From Xenophilus sp. L33 (GTDB taxonomy: Bacteria; Pseudomonadota; Gammaproteobacteria; Burkholderiales; Burkholderiaceae_C), in assembly GCF_009765735.1 (NCBI RefSeq), contig NZ_LMUW01000020.1, positions 1 through 64,000 on the forward strand: 64,000 nucleotides of DNA. Reading direction: 5' to 3'. The notes beneath the pieces were generated by a model. It made no database searches. It was given only the letters and a program-made list of their open reading frames with translations, and was not told the DNA's origin. Positions 58,001-64,000 of the stretch are shown in pieces. A program made the position numbers and the translations under genes. The first letter of the stretch is position 1. Every line of letters begins with the position of its first letter.

Positions 58001-58627
58001 CGCGAGCTGGATCAGGTAGCCCGAGACGAAGCGCGCCGCCAGGCCGCAGTGGCGCAGCAGCTGCACCAGCAGCCAGCCGGAGTCGCGGCAGGAGCCGGAC
58101 TTGTTGGTGAGCGTCTGTTCCGGCGTCTGAACGCCGGGTTCCATGCGGATCAGGTAGTTGACGTCGCCCTGCACCTTCTGGTTGATGCCGACCAGGAAAT
58201 CGATGGTGCGCTGCGTCTTGCGGTCGATGGTCTCGAGGTAGGCCGCCAGCAAGGGCGTCGCTTCCTCGAGAACGAGGTAGGGCGCCAGTTCCTCGGCCTG
58301 CTCGGTCGTGTACTTGAACGGGAAGTTCTCGGCCTGCGGCTCGAGGAAGAAGTCGAAGGGGTTGTAGACCGCCATCTCGACCACGAGGTCGACCGTGACC
58401 TTGAATTCGCGCGTCTTTTCCGGAAACACCAGACGTGCCTGGTAGTTCGCGAACGGATCCTGCTGCCAGTTGACGAAATGCTGTGCCGGTTCGACCTGCA
58501 GCGAGTACGAGATGACATTGCTGCGGCAGTGCGGTGCGGGGCGCAGTCGCACCACCTGTGGACCGAGTTGCACCGGACGGTCGTACTTGTAGTGGGTGAC
58601 GTGGTGGAGGGCGGCGTGGATGGACAT
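55100..58627 (-). CDS. Transglutaminase-DUF2126 giant protein (set A)
   Basis: An 1175-residue protein. The N-terminal transglutaminase-like domain (1-270) has catalytic Cys180 ([15 protein letters not shown]), His229 ([12 protein letters not shown]) and Asp245 (GLDATSG). The remaining roughly 900 residues are the DUF2126 region, with [20 protein letters not shown] and [14 protein letters not shown]. DUF2126 has been proposed, as I recall, to relate to amidoligase/glutamine-synthetase-like folds. It is the first gene of set A, 86 bases upstream of the ATP-grasp/alpha-E fusion, and divergent from comEC. Confidence 0.93.
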   Translation of the reverse strand: [1175 protein letters not shown]

Positions 58628-58692
58628 TGGTGATCGGTGCGTCGAAGGAGCCTCGGGGTGAGACGCATACTAGCCGACAGAACAAAGCAATT

Positions 58693-58718
58693 TGCGCGCC
58701 AAAAAAGTTTTGGGCGCA
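58693..58718. repeat. Inverted repeat in the comEC / set A divergent promoter region
   Basis: TGCGC-G-CCAAAA and TTTTGGGCGCA form an 11-bp stem with one bulged G and a three-base centre AAG. It lies in the 108-base gap between the divergent starts, 17 bases before the comEC ATG. It may be an operator or a hairpin in the comEC leader. Confidence 0.45.
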
Positions 58719-58735
58719 CGGGAGTGAATTGCAGG

Positions 58736-61225
58736 ATGGGACAAGGATTTCTTCGCCCGCGCGAGGCAGGCGATGCCCGCGGGCTCGGCCTTTTCGCGGC
58801 GCTGGCCGGCTCGGTGGCGGGCGCGGCCTTGCAACTGCGGCAGCCCGCGCTGTGGCACTGGCTGGCCTATGCCGCGCTGCTTTTCGCGGCGTTGGCGGGC
58901 TGGGGCTCGCTGCGATCGCTTCGTGGCTGGCGTTCGCTGGCATGGCGCGCGCCGCTGATCTGGCTGTCGCTGGCGATGACGCTCGGCGCCGCGGCCGGTT
59001 TCGCGACTGCCGGCTGGCGCGCCGCGGTCTACGCGGCGAGCGCACTGCCGCCCGATGTGGAAGGCCGCGACCTCGACCTGGTCGGCGAGGTCGTGAGCCT
59101 GCCGCAGCCGATGCCCGGCGCGGTGCGCTTCGGCTTCGAGGTCGAGTCGGCCGTCTGGGGCGAAGCGGCCATCGCGCCCGATCGCTTGCCGCCGCGTGTA
59201 CCGGAACGGCTGGCGCTCGGCTGGTACGGCAGCGGCGGCGCGCCCTGGTCCGCGGCCGGCGATGCGCTCGAAGCGCCCGGGCCGGTGCATGTCGGCCAGC
59301 GCTGGCGGCTGCGGGTGCGGCTGCGGGCGCCGCACGGCAGCCTCAATCCGCATGGCTACGACCACGAGCTGCGACTCTGGGAGCAGGGCGAGCAGGCCAG
59401 CGGCACGGTGCGCAGCGGCCGCGACGATCCCCGGCCCGAACTGCTCGGCCGCGATTGGCGCGCGCCGGTCGAGCGGCTGCGTGAATCGGTGCGCGATGCA
59501 GTGTTCGAGCGGGTCGCCGACCGCAGCCAGGCCGGCGTCATCGCCGCGCTGGTCACCGGCGACCAGAACGCGATCGCACGCCGCGACTGGGACGACTTCC
59601 GCGACACCGGCGTGGCGCACCTGGTGTCGATCTCCGGCCTGCACATCACCATGTTCGCGTGGCTCGCCCGAGGCGTCGTCGGCGCCCTGTGGCGGCGCAG
59701 CGCGCGCCTCTGCCTGCGGGTGCCGGCGCCCCATGCGGCGTTGGTCGGCGGCGTGCTGCTGGCGACGCTGTATGCGCTCTTCAGCGGCTGGGGCGTGCCT
59801 TCGCAGCGAACCATCCTGATGCTGTGCACGGTCGCGGCGTTGCGCTTGAGCGGCCGACGCTGGCCGTGGCCCTTCACCTGGCTGCTGGCCTGCGCGGCGG
59901 TGGTCGCGGTCGATCCGTGGGCGCTGATGCAGGCCGGCTTCTGGCTCAGCTTCGTGGCCGTCGGCGTGCTGTTCGCCGCCGATGCGGGCGTCGCACCGGC
60001 CGCGGCACCAGCGGGCTTGCTGCCGCGGCTCTGGCGCCTGCTGCGCGAGCAATGGACCGTGACCCTGGCGCTGACGCCGCTGACCCTGCTTCTCTTCCAG
60101 CAGGTCTCGCTGGTCGGCCTCGTGGCCAACGCGCTGGCGATCCCCTGGGTCACGCTGGTGGTGACGCCGCTGGCGATGGCCGGCGCGCTCTGCCCGATCG
60201 TCTGGCAGGCCGCGGCGCTGTCGGTGCAGGCGTTGACGGGTGTGCTGCATGCGCTCGCCGGCTGGCCCTGGGCCACCGTGTCGACGGCCGCGCCGCCGCT
60301 CTGGACGGCGGTCGCCGGCGTCGCCGGTGGCGCGCTGCTCACCATGCGGCTGCCCGCCGCGATGCGGACCTTGGGCCTGCCGCTGCTGCTGCCGGCGCTG
60401 CTCTGGCAGCCGCCGCGCCCGGCCTTCGGCGAATTCGAATTGCTGGCGGCCGACATCGGGCAGGGCAACGCGGTGCTGGTGCGCACCGCGCGCCACGGCC
60501 TTCTCTACGACGCAGGGCCGCGCTACGGCGGCGACAGCGACGCCGGCCAGCGCATCCTGGTGCCGCTGCTGCGCGCCCTCGGCCAGCGGCTCGACCGGGT
60601 GGTGCTGAGCCACCGCGACAGCGACCACACCGGCGGCGCGCCGGCGCTGCTGGTCAGCCAGCCGCAAGCCACGCTGCTGAGCTCGATCGAGGCCGGCCAT
60701 CCGCTGCAGGCGCTGCGAGCGGCGACCCGCTGCGAAGCCGGCCAGCGCTGGCGGTGGGACGGCGTCGACTTCGAGATCCTGCATCCGGTCGAGACCGACT
60801 ACATCAGCTTCGCCGACAAGCCCAATGCCGTGTCCTGCGTGCTGCGCATCGGCAACGGCCGCGCCACCGCCATCCTGGCCGGCGACATCGAGCGATTGCA
60901 GGAGGCGGCGCTGGTCGCCCGCAGCGCCGAGGGGCAGCGCGACCTGGCGGCCGACCTGCTGCTGGTGCCCCATCACGGCAGCAAGACCTCGTCCAGCCCG
61001 CGCCTGCTCGACGCGGTGCGGCCGCGCATCGCGCTGGTCCAGGCCGGCTACCGCAACCGCTTCGGCCATCCGGCCCGCGAGGTGGTGGATCGCTACGCCG
61101 AGCGCGGCATCCGCCTGGCCGACTCGGCCCATTGCGGGGCGGCCGGCTGGTCGAGCCGGGCACCGGACCGGCTGCGCTGCGAACGCGACGAGGCGCGGCG
61201 CTACTGGCATCACGTGCCGCCCTGA
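58736..61225 (+). CDS. comEC: ComEC/Rec2 family DNA internalization protein
   Basis: An 829-residue inner-membrane protein of natural transformation that forms the channel for single-stranded DNA. Regions in order: N-terminal helices with an OB-like soluble segment (to about 270), the competence domain with HLVSISGLHITMFAWLARGV and several helices, and a C-terminal metallo-beta-lactamase-like domain with LSHRDSDHTGG and VPHHGSKTSS. The ATG at 58736 gives MGQGFLRPREAG. It stands between the two ATP-grasp/alpha-E sets and is divergent from set A. Confidence 0.93.
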   Translation: MGQGFLRPREAGDARGLGLFAALAGSVAGAALQLRQPALWHWLAYAALLFAALAGWGSLRSLRGWRSLAWRAPLIWLSLAMTLGAAAGFATAGWRAAVYAASALPPDVEGRDLDLVGEVVSLPQPMPGAVRFGFEVESAVWGEAAIAPDRLPPRVPERLALGWYGSGGAPWSAAGDALEAPGPVHVGQRWRLRVRLRAPHGSLNPHGYDHELRLWEQGEQASGTVRSGRDDPRPELLGRDWRAPVERLRESVRDAVFERVADRSQAGVIAALVTGDQNAIARRDWDDFRDTGVAHLVSISGLHITMFAWLARGVVGALWRRSARLCLRVPAPHAALVGGVLLATLYALFSGWGVPSQRTILMLCTVAALRLSGRRWPWPFTWLLACAAVVAVDPWALMQAGFWLSFVAVGVLFAADAGVAPAAAPAGLLPRLWRLLREQWTVTLALTPLTLLLFQQVSLVGLVANALAIPWVTLVVTPLAMAGALCPIVWQAAALSVQALTGVLHALAGWPWATVSTAAPPLWTAVAGVAGGALLTMRLPAAMRTLGLPLLLPALLWQPPRPAFGEFELLAADIGQGNAVLVRTARHGLLYDAGPRYGGDSDAGQRILVPLLRALGQRLDRVVLSHRDSDHTGGAPALLVSQPQATLLSSIEAGHPLQALRAATRCEAGQRWRWDGVDFEILHPVETDYISFADKPNAVSCVLRIGNGRATAILAGDIERLQEAALVARSAEGQRDLAADLLLVPHHGSKTSSSPRLLDAVRPRIALVQAGYRNRFGHPAREVVDRYAERGIRLADSAHCGAAGWSSRAPDRLRCERDEARRYWHHVPP

Positions 61226-61370
61226 GCGCCTTCGTCACGGCCCCGCGGTTCCATGGGCGAATCACCGAAGCGCCGCTGCGCCAGGCGCGTGCGGACGCAC
61301 CCGGACGACAGATTCCGCCGGAGTTTGGCCTTGAACTTGCTAAGCTATGACGAAGGAGATTGGTCGTCCC

Positions 61371-62876
61371 ATGCACAAATTCGATGAGATGTACGAGCAG
61401 CTGCCCTATGGCGGCGCTCCGGTTCGCAGCCACTACCAGCGTTACGACCAATGGCTCGACAAGCAGCCGGGCGAAGTCATGCGCTCCCGGCGCGAAGAGG
61501 CGGAAATGATCTTCCGCCGGGTCGGGATTACGTTCGCGGTCTACGGCGCCAAGGACGAGGACGGCTCGGGCACCGAGCGCCTGATCCCGTTCGACCTGCT
61601 GCCGCGGATCATCCCGGCGCACGAATGGTCGTCGATGGAAAAGGGCCTGGTGCAGCGCGTCACCGCGCTCAACCGCTTCATCCACGACGTCTACCACGAC
61701 CAGGAGATCATCAAGGCCGGCATCATCCCCGCCGAGCAGATCCTGAACAATGCGCAATACCGCCCCGAGATGATGGGGGTCAAGGTCCCGAACGACATCT
61801 ATTCGCATATCTCGGGCGTCGACATCGTCCGGGCGCCCGACGCCGATGGCAACGGCGAGTATTACGTCCTCGAAGACAACCTGCGCGTGCCCAGCGGCGT
61901 CAGCTACATGCTGGAGAACCGCAAGATGATGATGCGGCTCTTCCCGGAACTGTTCAGCCAGAACCGGATCGCGCCGGTCGCCCATTACCCCGACCTGCTG
62001 CTCGAGACGCTGCGCGCCTCGGCCCCGCCGGCCACCGCCGAGCCCACGGTCGTGGTGCTCACGCCAGGCATGTACAACAGCGCCTACTTCGAGCACGCCT
62101 TCCTCGCTCAGCAGATGGGCGTCGAGCTGGTCGAAGGGCAGGACCTGTTCGTCAAGGACGACTTCGTCTACATGCGCACCACCCGCGGGCCGAAGCGGGT
62201 CGACGTGATCTACCGCCGCGTCGACGACGACTTCCTCGACCCGGAAGTGTTCCGCCCGACCTCCACGCTCGGCTGCGCCGGCCTGATGCGCGCCTACCGC
62301 GAAGGCAACGTCGTGATCTGCAACGCGGTCGGCACCGGCGTGGCCGACGACAAGTCGATCTACCCCTACGTGCCGAAGATGGTCGAGTTCTACCTCGGCG
62401 AGAAGCCGATCCTGAAGAACGTGCCGACCTACATGTGCCGCAACAAGGAAGACCTCGACTACACCATCGCCAACATGAAGGACCTGGTGGTCAAGGAAGT
62501 GCACGGCGCCGGCGGCTACGGCATGCTCATCGGCCCGGCCGCGACGCAGGCCGAGATCGAGGACTTCAAGAAGGCGGTGCTGGCCAAGCCCGACGGCTAC
62601 ATCGCGCAGCCGACGCTGAGTCTCTCGACCTCGCCGACCTTCGTCGACGCCGGCATCGCGCCGCGCCACATCGATCTGCGGCCCTTCGTGCTGTCGGCCA
62701 AGGAGGTGCAGATGGTGCCGGGCGGCTTGACCCGCGTGGCGCTCAAGGAAGGCTCGCTGGTCGTCAATTCGTCGCAAGGCGGCGGCACCAAGGACACCTG
62801 GGTGCTGGAGGCCGAGCGCAGCGGCAAGCCGCGCGCTGCCCAGACGCAATCGCAAACGCAAACCCAGACGTCCTGA
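61371..62876 (+). CDS. Circularly permuted ATP-grasp protein (set B)
   Basis: A 501-residue stand-alone circularly permuted ATP-grasp protein. It shows TPGMYNSAYFEHAFLAQQMG, LVEGQDLFVKDDF, FLDPEVFRPTSTLGCAGL, and the ATP site Lys375 with a Gly-rich loop (VKEVHGAGGYGML), then LRPFVLSA and GGGTKDTWVLE. The C-terminus is a Gln-Ser/Gln-Thr patch like that of the set A transglutaminase. The start MHKFDEMYEQLP is preferred; an ATG at 61347 would add eight residues. It precedes the alpha-E gene by 19 bases and the pair is surely an operon. Confidence 0.93.
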   Translation: MHKFDEMYEQLPYGGAPVRSHYQRYDQWLDKQPGEVMRSRREEAEMIFRRVGITFAVYGAKDEDGSGTERLIPFDLLPRIIPAHEWSSMEKGLVQRVTALNRFIHDVYHDQEIIKAGIIPAEQILNNAQYRPEMMGVKVPNDIYSHISGVDIVRAPDADGNGEYYVLEDNLRVPSGVSYMLENRKMMMRLFPELFSQNRIAPVAHYPDLLLETLRASAPPATAEPTVVVLTPGMYNSAYFEHAFLAQQMGVELVEGQDLFVKDDFVYMRTTRGPKRVDVIYRRVDDDFLDPEVFRPTSTLGCAGLMRAYREGNVVICNAVGTGVADDKSIYPYVPKMVEFYLGEKPILKNVPTYMCRNKEDLDYTIANMKDLVVKEVHGAGGYGMLIGPAATQAEIEDFKKAVLAKPDGYIAQPTLSLSTSPTFVDAGIAPRHIDLRPFVLSAKEVQMVPGGLTRVALKEGSLVVNSSQGGGTKDTWVLEAERSGKPRAAQTQSQTQTQTS

Positions 62877-62895
62877 GCGAGAGAGGTTCATTCCT

Positions 62896-63852
62896 ATGCT
62901 GTCACGCACCGCCGATCACCTCTACTGGATGTCGCGCTACACCGAGCGGGCCGAGAACACCGCCCGCATGCTGGACGTCAACTACCAGACATCGCTCTTG
63001 CCGCAGTCGGCCGAGGTCGCCAAGTACGGCTGGCAGGGCGTGCTGTCGATCAGCGAATTGCTGCCGCTCTACAACGAGAAGCACGACAACTTCAAGCCGA
63101 CCGAAGTGATGGAGTTCATGGTCCGCGACGAGTCGAATCCGTCGTCGATCCTGTCGTGCCTGCGGGCCGCGCGAGAGAACGCGCGGGCGGTGCGCGGCGC
63201 GCTCACCACCGAAGCCTGGGAAACGCAGAACACGACCTGGCTTGAGGTCAACCGCATGCTGCGCTCGGGCGACTTCGAGCGCGACCCGGCGCAGTTCTTC
63301 GAATGGGTCAAGTTCCGCTCGCACCTGTCGCGCGGCGTCACGCTCGGCACGATGCTCAAGGACGAGGCCTTCTACTTCTCGCGCCTGGGCACCTTCCTCG
63401 AACGCGCGGACAACACGGCGCGGCTGATCGACGTCAAGTTCCATGCGCTCAACAGCGAGTTCTTCGGCACCGCGACCGAGGAAGACCTGGAATACGACTT
63501 CTATCACTGGAGCGCGATCCTGCGCAGCGTCTCGGCCTTCGAGGTCTACCGCAAGGTCTACCGCGACGTCATCAAGCCCGAGCGCGTGGCCGAGTTACTG
63601 ATCCTGCGCCCCGACATGCCGCGCTCGCTGCACGCCAGCCTGAACGAGGTCGTGATCAACCTCGAGATGGTCAAGAACGAGCAGAGCGCCGAAACGCAGC
63701 GCCGCGCCGGCAAGCTCGCGGCCGACCTGCACTACTCGACGGTCGACGAGATCCTCGCGACCGGCCTGCATGCCTACCTGACGCAGTTCCTCGACCGGGT
63801 GAACGAACTCGGCTGGCGCATCAGCCAGGACTTCCTGGTGCCGACGCACTGA
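62896..63852 (+). CDS. Alpha-E domain protein (set B)
   Basis: A 318-residue all-helical alpha-E protein. The start LSRTADHLYWMSRYTERAENTARMLDV matches the helical part of the set A fusion (WLGRHTERAEN). A second family motif is YFSRLGTFLERADNTARLIDV. Alpha-E proteins are partners of permuted ATP-grasp enzymes; a role in carrying or positioning the substrate is guessed in the literature. In related genomes a transglutaminase and often a proteasome-like (Anbu) peptidase follow; here the window ends 148 bases later with no further gene begun. Confidence 0.94.
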   Translation: MLSRTADHLYWMSRYTERAENTARMLDVNYQTSLLPQSAEVAKYGWQGVLSISELLPLYNEKHDNFKPTEVMEFMVRDESNPSSILSCLRAARENARAVRGALTTEAWETQNTTWLEVNRMLRSGDFERDPAQFFEWVKFRSHLSRGVTLGTMLKDEAFYFSRLGTFLERADNTARLIDVKFHALNSEFFGTATEEDLEYDFYHWSAILRSVSAFEVYRKVYRDVIKPERVAELLILRPDMPRSLHASLNEVVINLEMVKNEQSAETQRRAGKLAADLHYSTVDEILATGLHAYLTQFLDRVNELGWRISQDFLVPTH

Positions 63853-64000
63853 CGCACTGACATCGCGCTTCCGCGAATTCCCGAGCGCCGGCGCGTTTTC
63901 CCGCCGGCCGCGCGGACCATTCCCATAGACGCTCGTTGACGGCATTCCTAGAGTGGGATGCACCAGCCTTGATTCGAGGCTCGGTCATCACTCAGGGAGA

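Noticed and set aside
55038-59045. 1335-codon minus-strand open frame overlapping the DUF2126 gene
   Set aside because: It runs in a different frame of the same strand as the real transglutaminase-DUF2126 gene and is Arg/Pro-rich without domains.

Overview
The window is high-GC, densely packed chromosome from a betaproteobacterium, most likely Burkholderiales and probably Comamonadaceae (Variovorax-like). This rests on the gene order pyrG-kdsA-DUF1330-eno-ftsB, on coaBC-dut and dapA-bamC, on a Bug-type (tripartite tricarboxylate) binding protein, and on several LysR and ABC catabolic islands. I see no rRNA, tRNA, CRISPR array, IS element or prophage. No gap between genes exceeds about 210 bases.

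Layout. 0-3.5 kb: aldo/keto reductase and divergent LysR regulator, an exported protein of unknown function, and a small P-loop ATPase. 3.5-7.9 kb: minus-strand housekeeping operon pyrG-kdsA-DUF1330-eno-ftsB, with the ATPase and exported protein trailing it. 8-16 kb: coaBC-dut, a glycine-zipper lipoprotein, SlyD-like FKBP, ribosomal-oxygenase-like JmjC/cupin protein, and the minus-strand run methyltransferase-dapA-bamC-MBL hydrolase. 16.1-22.4 kb: parE, lytic transglycosylase, parC, a 61-aa membrane protein and a DJ-1/PfpI protein. 22.4-25 kb: class II aldolase-like enzyme, LysR regulator, TSUP permease. 25-28.6 kb: a giant patatin whose catalytic domain is interrupted by membrane segments. 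28.6-35.4 kb: a probable LacI-controlled operon (polar amino-acid-type ABC importer, TIM-barrel isomerase, sugar-acid kinase, 2-hydroxyacid dehydrogenase, LacI regulator) behind a perfect 16-bp palindrome. 35.5-38.3 kb: PhnD-rhodanese fusion, sulfite-dehydrogenase-like molybdoenzyme and cytochrome c.

38.3-49.7 kb is an uptake-and-CoA-activation island. It holds a double-length class III CoA transferase, a Bug binding protein, an acyl-CoA ligase, a LivH permease, a single protein fusing LivM+LivG+LivF, and two tandem Liv-type binding proteins. A shared motif TGGwTGGrCCAAT precedes two of its transcription units.

49.7-63.9 kb carries two paralogous sets of the circularly permuted ATP-grasp / alpha-E / transglutaminase system, a predicted peptide- or amide-ligase system of uncertain role, on either side of comEC. 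Set A (minus strand) has a transglutaminase-DUF2126 giant, an ATP-grasp/alpha-E fusion and a small transglutaminase. Set B (plus strand) has separate ATP-grasp and alpha-E proteins and runs to the window edge. Inside set A, on the opposite strand and visibly lower in GC, sits a two-gene cassette: a small cysteine amidase resembling type VI secretion Tae effectors, followed by an exported DUF3828-like protein, the expected form of a periplasmic immunity protein. No T6SS structural genes are nearby. This orphan effector-immunity cassette and the duplicated ligase system are the most interesting parts of the window.
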